Source of the DNA: Pseudomonas congelans
GTDB taxonomy: Bacteria; Pseudomonadota; Gammaproteobacteria; Pseudomonadales; Pseudomonadaceae
Reading direction: 5' to 3'
DNA: 64,000 bases
NCBI RefSeq assembly: GCF_900103225.1
Contig: NZ_FNJH01000010.1
Coordinates: forward strand, 118,834-182,833
Each line of letters starts with the position of its first letter. The first letter of the stretch is position 1. The position numbers were made by a program, and so were the translations under genes. Under the pieces are notes generated by a model. It ran no database searches. It was not told the origin of the DNA and worked only from the letters and a program-made list of their open reading frames with translations. This document shows, piece by piece, positions 45,971-54,574 of the stretch.

Positions 45971-46033
45971 AGTCAGGTAGCAGACCATCAGCGAAGAAGA
46001 CAACTAACCGCCACACCCAACCAAGGAAGAAAA

Positions 46034-46585
46034 ATGGGTAAACAATCTCGCAGCAAGCGCGCCTCACCGGAGCCCATGGTGATTTACCGGAGTCACATTG
46101 CCGCTTTCCGCTCGCGTTATCTGCTGTCCTTTCTGACTCCGATCTTCATGGGCATATTTTCTCTCGCCATTACCGCAGGCACGATGGTCGATGCGTACTT
46201 TCCAAATGAGCCGGAGAGAACGGGCCAGTCAATGATGCTCATGATGGGCGTATCACTGGTCTTGAGTTTCGGCGGCATCATGATGAGTCGTGGGCATGCC
46301 TGCGGAATGTGGATATTGGCGGCCATTCTGGTGAGCTGCTTTTTTGCCGTGTTGCCCACTGCCCCTGCGCACTGGCGGCGTTTTGAATTGATGCTTTACG
46401 TGCTGGGGCTGCTTTTCCCGTTGCTGGGCCTTTTATCGCTCAACAGCGAGCGCGGCCGGGAGTTGCGCATGCAATGGAGGATTATTCGATCCGAACGCAA
46501 GGAGATCCGTCAGGAGATGCGGCGGCGCAAGGATCTCGAGGTGCATCGTGAAAGCCTGCGCAAGAGAAAGGCGCTACGCAAATAG
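46034..46585 (+). CDS. Small inner-membrane protein with long basic tail
   Basis: 183 residues. Four hydrophobic helices (about 28-48, 68-85, 95-112 and 122-138) follow a basic N-terminus, and the last 40 residues are a strongly charged helical tail (arginine/lysine/glutamate-rich). The family is not recognised. It may belong to the same membrane-protein set as its neighbour, 63 bases upstream, but lacks the REARSRWWL end. Confidence 0.6.
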   Translation: MGKQSRSKRASPEPMVIYRSHIAAFRSRYLLSFLTPIFMGIFSLAITAGTMVDAYFPNEPERTGQSMMLMMGVSLVLSFGGIMMSRGHACGMWILAAILVSCFFAVLPTAPAHWRRFELMLYVLGLLFPLLGLLSLNSERGRELRMQWRIIRSERKEIRQEMRRRKDLEVHRESLRKRKALRK

Positions 46586-46618
46586 CCCGGACTCAACGAG
46601 GACTTTATCGCGCCCAAC

Positions 46619-46642
46619 AAAAAACCCGCCGAAGCGGGTTTT
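46619..46642 (-). terminator. Terminator of rsmX copy 3
   Basis: Read on the minus strand: AAAACCCGC-TTC-GGCGGGTTTTTT. The A-run on its other side may also let it stop plus-strand transcription from the membrane-protein gene. Confidence 0.9.
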
Positions 46643-46731
46643 CCCAAGACCATCCCGACTCCCTGTCGGCTGCCTCCTAGGCGATGGTCGATCATCCTTG
46701 ATCCTGGTGAACTCCTGTTCACCACTTGATG
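46619..46731 (-). ncRNA. rsmX: RsmX-type small RNA, copy 3
   Basis: About 113 nucleotides on the minus strand, clearly homologous to the tandem copies near 5.5 kb. It has the hairpins TGGTGAAC-AGGA-GTTCACCA, GCCTAGGAGGC and CCGAC-AGGGA-GTCGG inside a GACCAT/ATGGTC helix, and the same terminator. GGA sites are retained in each loop. The -10 element and GacA-type site lie upstream on the minus strand. The RNA should titrate RsmA/CsrA. It lies between two membrane-protein genes transcribed in the opposite direction. Confidence 0.85.
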
Positions 46732-46737
46732 GATCCA

Positions 46738-46805
46738 ATACTACGGAGTAAGGGCCAGGTCGGAAATGGCCAAATCCCTCCACCGCGTGTAAGCGTTTGG
46801 CTATA
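46738..46805 (-). promoter_or_regulatory. GacA-type promoter of rsmX copy 3
   Basis: On the minus strand: TATAGC, six bases, CTTACA (46805-46788), then 44 bases to a -10 element TAGTAT (46743-46738). Same layout as the other two copies. Confidence 0.7.
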
Positions 46806-46961
46806 CCTTGTCGAGGCGGCATGAAGAGCTCGGGGCGCAATTGCGTAGTACGCCACCTCGAAACTTCATACAATCGCTCGCTGATTACAAAAGCAGCAAC
46901 ATCAGAGACACAGGATTTCCCGGAAGAAAACGTCACCCCACGGAACACAAGGAGTAGAACC

Positions 46962-47390
46962 ATGAGCACGACAGATCAGACTAAAATCACTGGCCAATAC
47001 AGTGCCAAGTGGCAGGAACGCTTCGATTTTTTCGAGACATATGGTGCGCCGAACGATCCACGCTTCAAGCCGGCAGTGAACGCGCTGCCTGACTTCAAGA
47101 AGAAGTTGCTTGTCTGCACCAACATCATCGCGTTTTTCTTCGGTCCGATTTACTTCTTCGTGCTGGGTCTGTGGAAGAAAAATCTGGCGCTGATCGGCGT
47201 CATTATCGCGGTCAACATCGTTATAGCTCTGCTTTTCGGGATCCTTGGAATGGAGGTTCCGGCAGCATTGGGCACCGGCTTGAACGTCGTGTTTTCTCTG
47301 ATGTACGCCCTGACGGCCAACTACTCCTACTACCTCAAGGAAGTAAAAGGCGAGCAAGGCTGGAACCCGTTCAAAGGCATGCGTCTCTGA
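46962..47390 (+). CDS. DUF2628 small membrane protein, right copy
   Basis: 142 residues. It has the same layout as the protein at 29945-30370: YSAKWQERFDFFETYGAPND, membrane segments IIAFFFGPIYFFVLGLW and LIGVIIAVNIVIALLFGIL, and the ending YYLKEVKGEQGWNPFKGMRL. Start at 46962, preceded by AAGGAG. Function unknown. With its paralogue it frames the accessory island. Confidence 0.82.
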   Translation: MSTTDQTKITGQYSAKWQERFDFFETYGAPNDPRFKPAVNALPDFKKKLLVCTNIIAFFFGPIYFFVLGLWKKNLALIGVIIAVNIVIALLFGILGMEVPAALGTGLNVVFSLMYALTANYSYYLKEVKGEQGWNPFKGMRL

Positions 47391-47468
47391 CCTGCAGATG
47401 TAGCCAGCTGAGCACCCGCACCGCTCAATGAGCGTGCGGGTTGGCTGTGGATAAACGCCCCTCGGGCT

Positions 47469-49916
47469 TTATGCCTGCGCTTCAACCAGCCTCAACTCCC
47501 CGTCCACATACAGCACTTCGCGCCCCACCCACGCCAGATCAACATGCGGCAGCACGGCCGAGGGTTTGCGCAGTTCACGCAGCAACGTCGAGCCGTGTGA
47601 GAGACGTCCGCCCATGCGCGCAATCACCGCGCGGGCGTTCTGGTAGTGCGCGTGGCGTCCGGGGTCGAGGGTGTCTTCCAGCAGGATGTCGTCACCCAGA
47701 ACGCCCTGGACCTGGCCCGGATAGATCATGAAACCGGTGGCCTGCTCGGTGCCTTCGCGGCCGTCCTGCCAGAAGCTGCCTGCACGGCTGCGAATGTCCG
47801 GATGGGGCGTAAACCAGTGTTCCCGGTCGGCGCTGGGCATGGCGTGATGCAGGCGGAAGAACAGGCGCATCAGGTTGTCGCGATACCACTCGCGCACTTG
47901 CAGGTAGTAGCCGCGCATGCCCGGCAGGCCTGCGTGGTGGGCTATACGAATGAACCCCGGCCAGGTCGGGAAGGCCTGTAAAGGCAAGTCGATGGCTGCC
48001 GGGCGCGGCGTCGCAGGGTCGGTTTCCCAGGGCAGCCGGTGCGGGCAGTGCTCCAGGTCATCGTAGGCGGTAGGCGGACGTCCCAACAGGTCTCCGCCGC
48101 TGCTGGCCAGCGAGGTGGCAATGCACAGGTTGCCCTGCACGACGAACACGTAGAAACGGGTGAACCAGTCAGCCAATTGCTGGCCGTCAGCACCTTGGGC
48201 CGTCAGGGCATGCAGCTCTCGGTCGAAGCGGTGCAGTTGCTTTTCCAGGGTCAACAAGTGGCCACGCGCGACACGCTGCATTCGCAGAAACACCGGTAAC
48301 GAGCGCAATAGACGCAGCGGTCGCCAAGGCAGGTGCGGGGTCGCGCCGCCAACCTCATCGGCGTAGCTGCTGGAGGCGATGCCCCAGTCAGCCAGACGTG
48401 CCAGAAACAGGTCGTTGTTGATGTAGGAGGCTGCGCCAAACAGTGCGGTAAATGGCTCGTTGTCCTGCAATATGCGCGAGTCCCAACGCGCCATGATCGC
48501 CGGGATGCTGCCTGCGGCACGCCGCTGTGCGTACTCGACCAGCCTGCTGGGCTGTGGCGGCAGGATCTCCGCAATATTGGCGGCGGTCAGGTGGCGGCGC
48601 CAGCCGTAGTCACTGATCGGGCGGTACTGCAACAGCCAAAGCTGGCGGCCATCCCAGGCCCACTCGACGTCGCCCGGCACGTAGTGAAATACGCGCAGAA
48701 CGCCCTGCAGGAAGTCCCAGAGCACCTCCTCAGTCAAACCGTGGGATGGCTTGAAGCCGCCGCTGCTCCAGGCCGCGCCGAGGCGGGAAATGATCGCTCG
48801 CTCAGGGCTTGCCTGACCGTCGGCCAGCGACTCCAGATGCCCTTCCACCCACTCCAGCTCGACCGACAGGTGACGCACGAAGGCGATCCCGGAAAGCACC
48901 GGCGTGATGAAGCGCTGCACCACAACCTCTTCGACGCCAGCGTTGTGCAGCTCTGCGACGCGCGCGGGTACGTTGTGGCTGGGCTCACGAAGAAAAGTGC
49001 TGCTCAGACCGGCATTGGCCGCATCGGCCTGATCCTCGCCGAAGCTGGACGAGCGCACGGCCCAGATAGCGTCAGGCTGACTGGCCAGAAACGCCGGCAA
49101 GGCCGAGTCGGCGCCCTGCACCAGAGACAGTGCATCGGGCACCGGCTGCCCGGCGATGGCCGCCAGACGCAGACGGCCACCTTTGGTGTGCGCAACAAAA
49201 CCGCGCTCGCCCGACTCCAGCCACTGCGCAAACTCGGCAGGCGCATCAATCCACGGGTAGTGACCCCATCCCGGTTTCAGGCTGATGGTCAGGTCGGCAC
49301 GCGCCAGAATGGCAGACCACGCTGCCGCCTGCTCGATGCCCAAGACCTCGTCCTGATCGCCCCAGACCAGCTCGATCGGATCCTGCACCCACTCCAGCAG
49401 CGGCAGCGCAGTGTCGGCACGCAACAGGTCCCAATACGGCACGAAAGCACGGCAGCGGGCGTAACCGCAGCCCATGCGCTGGTAGTGCGCGGCAGGCCAG
49501 GTCTGTCTGGAAAACTTGTGCGCAAACAGCGTGGGCTTGTTGGCCAGCAGCCAGTGAATGGTCTTGCGAATGGGCAGCGGCGACATCAGCGCAGGCAAGC
49601 GCCGCTGCCACAGAAAAGCCCCCACCGGCGCCAGCAGCACGCTTCTGCAGAAGTGCCCCGGCTGGCGTTGCAAGGCATGCATGACCAGCAACGCGTTGAC
49701 GCCCACAGCGACGATGGCGCTGCCCTTCACCGTCGCCGCCAACAGCGCATCGGCGTAGGCGCCGAGGTCTTCGCAGGGTGGCTGAGGATTATTGCCGAAG
49801 CCTGGCAGCTCCAGCGGCACGACCTGATGCTGCTTAAAATGCGGCAGCGCGTCGTCCCACCATTCGGCACTGCTGCCGTTACCCGCCAGCAGATACAGCC
49901 GCGGCAAGTCAGACAT
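47469..49916 (-). CDS. Alpha/beta-hydrolase fused to PEP-synthase-like domains
   Basis: 815 residues. Residues 1-250 have the alpha/beta-hydrolase fold (LYLLAGNGSSAEWWDDAL; WGDQDEVLG with the acid; GWGHYPWIDAPAEF with the histidine). The nucleophile elbow, however, reads AVGVNALL, with Asn where the catalytic Ser should be. From about 260 the protein has the ATP-binding region of PEP synthase/PPDK (IWAVRSSSFGED; GDVEWAWDGRQLWLLQYRP). The phosphohistidine-type mobile domain (GGRLSHGSTLLRELRKP) lies near the C-terminus. A three-domain phosphotransferase acting on an unknown small molecule is likely. The start at 49916 overlaps the upstream gene by eight bases. Confidence 0.8.
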   Translation of the reverse strand: MSDLPRLYLLAGNGSSAEWWDDALPHFKQHQVVPLELPGFGNNPQPPCEDLGAYADALLAATVKGSAIVAVGVNALLVMHALQRQPGHFCRSVLLAPVGAFLWQRRLPALMSPLPIRKTIHWLLANKPTLFAHKFSRQTWPAAHYQRMGCGYARCRAFVPYWDLLRADTALPLLEWVQDPIELVWGDQDEVLGIEQAAAWSAILARADLTISLKPGWGHYPWIDAPAEFAQWLESGERGFVAHTKGGRLRLAAIAGQPVPDALSLVQGADSALPAFLASQPDAIWAVRSSSFGEDQADAANAGLSSTFLREPSHNVPARVAELHNAGVEEVVVQRFITPVLSGIAFVRHLSVELEWVEGHLESLADGQASPERAIISRLGAAWSSGGFKPSHGLTEEVLWDFLQGVLRVFHYVPGDVEWAWDGRQLWLLQYRPISDYGWRRHLTAANIAEILPPQPSRLVEYAQRRAAGSIPAIMARWDSRILQDNEPFTALFGAASYINNDLFLARLADWGIASSSYADEVGGATPHLPWRPLRLLRSLPVFLRMQRVARGHLLTLEKQLHRFDRELHALTAQGADGQQLADWFTRFYVFVVQGNLCIATSLASSGGDLLGRPPTAYDDLEHCPHRLPWETDPATPRPAAIDLPLQAFPTWPGFIRIAHHAGLPGMRGYYLQVREWYRDNLMRLFFRLHHAMPSADREHWFTPHPDIRSRAGSFWQDGREGTEQATGFMIYPGQVQGVLGDDILLEDTLDPGRHAHYQNARAVIARMGGRLSHGSTLLRELRKPSAVLPHVDLAWVGREVLYVDGELRLVEAQA

Positions 49917-50391
49917 GGCGAGGCTCCTTCGACCCGTGGCCAGCCGAAGTACGGCGATCATGGCGATATAGCCAGATCAGCGGCGGCAACAACGCAAACA
50001 GTGCTGCCAGATCGAGCCACACATGCGACCAGACGCCTCCACGCACAGAAATAAGGATGTCCTGAGGCGCCCAAAGCAGCAGGCCGGCAATCAGCCAACC
50101 CCAGGGCATGGCGCTTTTCAGACGATTGCCCAAATGCACCAGCGCCAGCATGTACACGGAATACGTTTGCAAGGTTGCGCCGAACAGCGCCATCCACCAG
50201 ACCTGCTGCGCGCGCGCAGCGGCGGGAACCGCCTCGGTCCAGAACGCCTGCTCGAGGCTGGTCAGGTAGCCATCGAGCAAGCCGGAAAAACCTGCCCAGG
50301 TGAACACCAGACTGCCCAGCACATGCGCAATTGCGACGGCATACAGCCAGATCACCAGCGTGCGGCGCAGGGTGTCAGAAGAGAGCGGCAT
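49909..50391 (-). CDS. Four-helix membrane protein, cotranscribed with the fusion gene
   Basis: 160 residues with four predicted membrane helices (about 10-32, 62-85, 93-112 and 120-142) and a basic C-terminus. The family is not recognised. Its stop overlaps the start of the hydrolase/PEP-synthase gene, so the two are translationally coupled and probably act in one pathway. Confidence 0.7.
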   Translation of the reverse strand: MPLSSDTLRRTLVIWLYAVAIAHVLGSLVFTWAGFSGLLDGYLTSLEQAFWTEAVPAAARAQQVWWMALFGATLQTYSVYMLALVHLGNRLKSAMPWGWLIAGLLLWAPQDILISVRGGVWSHVWLDLAALFALLPPLIWLYRHDRRTSAGHGSKEPRHV

Positions 50392-50737
50392 ACCAGGTCC
50401 TTGAGTCGTCCTCGTGAGATGGCGAGTTTAGCGATAACTCATCAGGCTTAATACGGCCGTCCTTGCCTGCCGCTCAATTCACTCTGGATGCTTGGCGCTG
50501 TTCAGGGTGAGTCCGGAAAGTGCCGGGAAGGCCCCTATTGCCACAACGATCACAATGATTCGGTGCATCACCAGACGCTTGCCCTCATCAGAGCGTTGAT
50601 GCTGCACCTGTCCTGAGCGGCACGCATAGGCAAAATTCATCGCCCTTCAAGCTCACCCGAACCTGTTGGCAGCCGATCAATAAGGATCGGTCCATATTCC
50701 GCGTGGCCTCTGCTTTTTTATCTTTACGGGTTTAACC
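50392..50737. other. Divergent intergenic region
   Basis: No gene seen. It holds the promoters of the minus-strand pair and of the chemoreceptor. GCCGATCA at 50672-50679 resembles the -10 of flagellar sigma-28 promoters and overlaps a small palindrome (CCGATC, six bases, GATCGG). The nearest TCAAG lies 20 bases upstream, longer than the usual spacing, so this is only suggestive. Confidence 0.35.
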
Positions 50738-52756
50738 ATGAGCCTTTTATCTCGTTTTCGGGCCGGCACTTCGCGGACCGAGGGCGTCATCAGTGTCATT
50801 ACGTCCGCCCGCGAATTGAACGCCAAGCTATCTGCGTTGAGCTTCGATCCGGTCTATCTGACTGGTTTCGTTTCGCCGCACGTCGACTTCGATCAGGTGG
50901 CCAAGTCTGTCGCTGCGCGCTTTCCCAACGCGAAGATCAGCCTGTGCACTACGTCAGGCGAACTGTGCTCGGGCAATGATTCGCTGTACTGCGCGGCGGA
51001 TAACCAGTGGGACCGGATCGTCCTCGCGCTGTTCGACTCAAGCGTCATCAAGAGTGCGGAGGTGGTGCACATTCCGCTGCACAGCGAAGACATTCGCGGC
51101 GCGGGCAAACGCCTGTCGATGCGTGAGCGCATTGCGCGCCTGACAGACTCGATCAAGCGTACGCAGATCAGCACCCCCATCGACCACCGCGATACGCTGG
51201 CTTACGTCACGTTCGACGGGTTGTCGGCGTCGGAGTCGTTCTTCATGGAAGCGCTGTATGAGTCGGGGCGCTTTCCGTGCCTGTTCGTGGGCGGTTCTGC
51301 GGGCGGCAAAGGCGACTTCAAGAAGACCTTGATCCACGACGGCAAACGCAGCTACGAAAATCATGCTCAGGTGGTGTTTCTCAAGAGCGCGAAAAACGTG
51401 CGCTTCGGCGTCTTCAAGAGCCAGAATTTCGAGCCGACGCCACTGAGCCTGAGTGTCCTGACGGCATCCCTGGAGGAGCGTTACATCAGCCAGGTGGTCA
51501 ACGCCAGAGGCGAGATCACCACGATGGTTGCGGCGCTGTGTGACGCGCTGAAGTGCGAGCGGAATGAGCTGGAAGGCAAGCTGGCGCAGTACTCGTTCGC
51601 CATCCGGGTGGGCGAAGAACTGTTCGTGCGCTCGATTGCGCGCATCGATTATGAAAGCGAGCGGGTGCATCTGTTCTGCGACGTGGCGCCCGGCGAAGAG
51701 CTGGTGATGGTCAAACGAACATCCATGATCGATACCACGCGCAAGGACTTCGCGCGCTTTCTGCAGGGCAAGTCCGGAAAGCCGCTGCTCGGCCTGTTGA
51801 GCGACTGCATCCTGCGGCGCCTGAACAACGGCAGTGAACTGGGCCGGATGAACGATGTGTTCGGTGCAACGCCGGTAGTGGGCTTCTCGACCTTTGGCGA
51901 GATTCTGGGGTTGAACCTCAACCAGACGCTAACCGCTGTGTTCTTCTTCAGGACGCCGGAAGGCCAGCCGTTCCGCGACGACTACATTGATAACTTCATC
52001 GCCTATTACGGCGAGTTCAAGGCGTTCTTTCTGCGCCGGCAGATCAAGAAACTGGCCGGTCTGAGCCATGTGGTGGTCAAGCAGATCGATCAGTTCAAGC
52101 AGCGTAACTTCGTGCAAACCATTGACCCGAGCGGTCTGGACGAGCAGATCCGCCCGGTGTTCGGTGGTCTGAGCGATCTGGGCGATGTGCTGGTCAAGGC
52201 CCACCAGGATCAGGAAGAAATCGCCGCTCAGTTGCGCCACTACTCTGGCGAGCTGCATGTTTCGATGGATGAGCTGTCGCAGACCATTACCCAGCAGGAA
52301 ACGGTTATCGACAAAGCGGGTAGCACGGTCAAAAGTCTGGTCAGTCAGGCTGACGAGGTGGTGCTGGGTTCGCGGGAGCTGGCCAAGTCCAGCCTGCGCA
52401 TTCAGTCGGTGGTGCAGATGATCCAGCAGATCGCCGGGCAGACCAATCTGCTGGCGCTGAACGCCGCCATCGAGGCTGCACGGGCGGGTGAAATGGGACG
52501 TGGCTTTGCAGTGGTGGCCGATGAAGTGCGCCAGCTTGCGCAGAAGACGTCGCAGAACGCCAACGACATCGGCACCGATATCGAGCGTCTGGCCGAGGAA
52601 ATTCGCAAGGTGGCGCAGCACATCGAGGAGCAGTCCCTGGAGGTGGGAACGCTGACGGGGCTGCTATCGGAGCTCGAAGGCTCCAGCGACATGACGGCGG
52701 GCACCTCGCAGCGTACCCGGCAACTGGCGGATACCCTGCGTGGGCTGACTCAGTAG
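50738..52756 (+). CDS. Soluble FIST-domain methyl-accepting chemoreceptor
   Basis: 672 residues without a membrane segment. FIST N and FIST C sensory domains fill about 1-390 (LTGFVSPHVDFDQVAKSVAA; VGGSAGGKGDFKKTLIHDGK; GFSTFGEILGLNLNQTLTAV). A linker at about 390-480 leads to an MCP signalling domain with the canonical hairpin tip (AGQTNLLALNAAIEAARAGE, then MGRGFAVVADEVRQLAQ). It therefore signals to CheA/CheW from the cytoplasm. FIST domains bind small molecules; the ligand is unknown. The C-terminal end is short, without a CheR-binding pentapeptide. Confidence 0.9.
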   Translation: MSLLSRFRAGTSRTEGVISVITSARELNAKLSALSFDPVYLTGFVSPHVDFDQVAKSVAARFPNAKISLCTTSGELCSGNDSLYCAADNQWDRIVLALFDSSVIKSAEVVHIPLHSEDIRGAGKRLSMRERIARLTDSIKRTQISTPIDHRDTLAYVTFDGLSASESFFMEALYESGRFPCLFVGGSAGGKGDFKKTLIHDGKRSYENHAQVVFLKSAKNVRFGVFKSQNFEPTPLSLSVLTASLEERYISQVVNARGEITTMVAALCDALKCERNELEGKLAQYSFAIRVGEELFVRSIARIDYESERVHLFCDVAPGEELVMVKRTSMIDTTRKDFARFLQGKSGKPLLGLLSDCILRRLNNGSELGRMNDVFGATPVVGFSTFGEILGLNLNQTLTAVFFFRTPEGQPFRDDYIDNFIAYYGEFKAFFLRRQIKKLAGLSHVVVKQIDQFKQRNFVQTIDPSGLDEQIRPVFGGLSDLGDVLVKAHQDQEEIAAQLRHYSGELHVSMDELSQTITQQETVIDKAGSTVKSLVSQADEVVLGSRELAKSSLRIQSVVQMIQQIAGQTNLLALNAAIEAARAGEMGRGFAVVADEVRQLAQKTSQNANDIGTDIERLAEEIRKVAQHIEEQSLEVGTLTGLLSELEGSSDMTAGTSQRTRQLADTLRGLTQ

Positions 52757-52761
52757 CAGCG

Positions 52762-52801
52762 TCTGTTGTCAGGACAGCACATTGCCCGTCCTGACAGCAG
52801 A
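52762..52801. terminator. Inverted repeat between convergent genes, probable terminator
   Basis: TCTGTTGTCAGGAC, 12-base loop, GTCCTGACAGCAGA, a 14-base-pair stem with one G-T pair. It lacks a T-run but lies exactly between two convergent stop codons. Confidence 0.6.
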
Positions 52802-52817
52802 CCGTGTTACAGGCGGC

Positions 52818-54299
52818 TTACTGGTTGCCCAGCACGCCGACCTTGCCCATGACGTTGCTCATGAACTGCTGCACGGTCATTTTCTGGCCATTGAAGTCGA
52901 CCATCTGATTGGCGTAATGCAGGTCGGAGACAATGTTGTCGCCGTCGACCTTGGCCAGTTGCATCATCTCGGCCATGGCGCTGGCCATGTCGCCAGCGGC
53001 CTTGGCCTGATCGGCGATGATCTTGAGGTCGGTCTCGCCTTCACGAATGGCTTGCTGGGTCGCGAGATCGCGAATCATCGGCTTGGACAGGACGACCTTG
53101 GCGTTGACTTCGCCCAGGCTCTTCATGAGCAGCGCATCGGAAGGCTGATCGAGCGGGCCTGGATCGGCCAGGTCCACCGCGATACGCATGTGGCTTTCGC
53201 CGTTGCTGGTCTTGAGCGAGAGTTTTTCCAGCTCGATGTGCGGTTTGGCCGCCAGCAGCGTTTTCATCTGGGTATTCATCAGCTCCTGATCAGCCGGGCT
53301 CAGTTCCAGGCGGAACGGACGCTTCTCCAGCGCGGCCTCTTGCTGTTGAGGCAGGATTTTATCCTGATACAACTGATACAGCGCCTGAGTCGCCAACACA
53401 TCGAAGTTGGCGATCTTGAAGCCCATGTGCGCAGAACCGACGTCCTTGCCCGCGTAGGCAATCATGCCGGCATCGTAGTTGATCTGGGCTGCCAGGTTAC
53501 CGGCATCTTCCTGCGCCAGGTTGGTATTGGTGAAATCCCTAATCTGCACCTGTGGCTTGCCCACCACCTGGAAACCTGCGTTCTGGATTTTCATGTTGGT
53601 GTGGCCCAGGTAGAAACCGGACTTGCCTTTGGTGCCACCGGTGTCGAAGGTCATGCCTTTGATTTCGATGCTGACCGGACCGTCAGGCGATGCGACATTG
53701 AGTTGCAAATTGTCCATGTTGCCCGCAAGGCTGAATTTTTCCGCATCGGCAGACGACTCGGCGTTCAGGTCCAGGCCTGAAAAACGGAACGTGCCGTCGA
53801 CGTCGGTCATTTCCAGCGGGGCCATTTGCAGCGTGCCTTTGGTGGCGCGGTCATAGCCGATGCTGGCCTGGCCCTTGAGCGGTGGAACGTCCTTGCTCAT
53901 GGCGAACCATTTCTCGGCGCTGGGGCTTTTTTCCATCTGGAAATTGCTCAGGGCCATGACCGGCAGCAGGTTCAGGGTCTTCAGATGCGACAGCGGAATG
54001 GGGCCATGCTCGATATGGTCGACAAACAGAAACTGGCCGCCCTGGGTGCTATCGGACAGGTTCTGGATGTCGACGCGATAGTGCGCCGTGCTGCTGAAGA
54101 AGTGCTTGTCGAGCGAGAGCATTTCCAGTTTGACGCTGGTGTCCGTGCCTTTGAACGACTTCGCCAGTTCCTGATTGGCCTTGCCGATCGAGTCGTTCAG
54201 CGCGCCTTCCAGTTGATTGCCGGTGTACCAGGCACCGGCCGTGGCCAGTGCGCCCGCTACGACGATGACGCCAATCGCTATACCTGCTGATTTATTCAT
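52818..54299 (-). CDS. YdgA/DUF945 family protein
   Basis: 493 residues. The N-terminus is a single uncleaved membrane anchor (MNKSAGIAIGVIVVAGALAT), followed by GAWYTGNQLEGAL, the usual start of DUF945 proteins (YdgA in E. coli). The rest is a long periplasmic, beta-rich domain with repeated VDIQNLSDS-like and LELSPADQELMNTQMKTL segments. The function is not established for the family. The start at 54299 begins the anchor; an ORF extension to 54383 lacks a ribosome site. Confidence 0.85.
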   Translation of the reverse strand: MNKSAGIAIGVIVVAGALATAGAWYTGNQLEGALNDSIGKANQELAKSFKGTDTSVKLEMLSLDKHFFSSTAHYRVDIQNLSDSTQGGQFLFVDHIEHGPIPLSHLKTLNLLPVMALSNFQMEKSPSAEKWFAMSKDVPPLKGQASIGYDRATKGTLQMAPLEMTDVDGTFRFSGLDLNAESSADAEKFSLAGNMDNLQLNVASPDGPVSIEIKGMTFDTGGTKGKSGFYLGHTNMKIQNAGFQVVGKPQVQIRDFTNTNLAQEDAGNLAAQINYDAGMIAYAGKDVGSAHMGFKIANFDVLATQALYQLYQDKILPQQQEAALEKRPFRLELSPADQELMNTQMKTLLAAKPHIELEKLSLKTSNGESHMRIAVDLADPGPLDQPSDALLMKSLGEVNAKVVLSKPMIRDLATQQAIREGETDLKIIADQAKAAGDMASAMAEMMQLAKVDGDNIVSDLHYANQMVDFNGQKMTVQQFMSNVMGKVGVLGNQ

Positions 54300-54574
54300 A
54301 GTGACGTGAAGATATCCGTTCTGATGATGGGAAAGTCGTACCGGGACCGGCAGCGCCGATTGAGAGCCGCGAGAGACTATCATCGGCAGATCCCGACAGC
54401 CCAGTCTTCATGGCCATTTCTGTGGGCGCGTAGCCGTTCTGTAAGCGCGTTGGACATGGCCTTATGCCTTTTGTTGCGCACGCCAATCCCGCTGAAAGGT
54501 TTTGAAACAGACCCTAGCCACAGCCTTCCCGGAAACGTTAGGCTGAAACGAATTTGGGAACAGGACGTGATCAC

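Noticed and set aside
29945..47390. Insertion sequence or phage integrase as the cause of the island.
   Set aside because: No transposase, integrase, tRNA gene or target duplication was seen; recombination between paralogues is the simpler idea.
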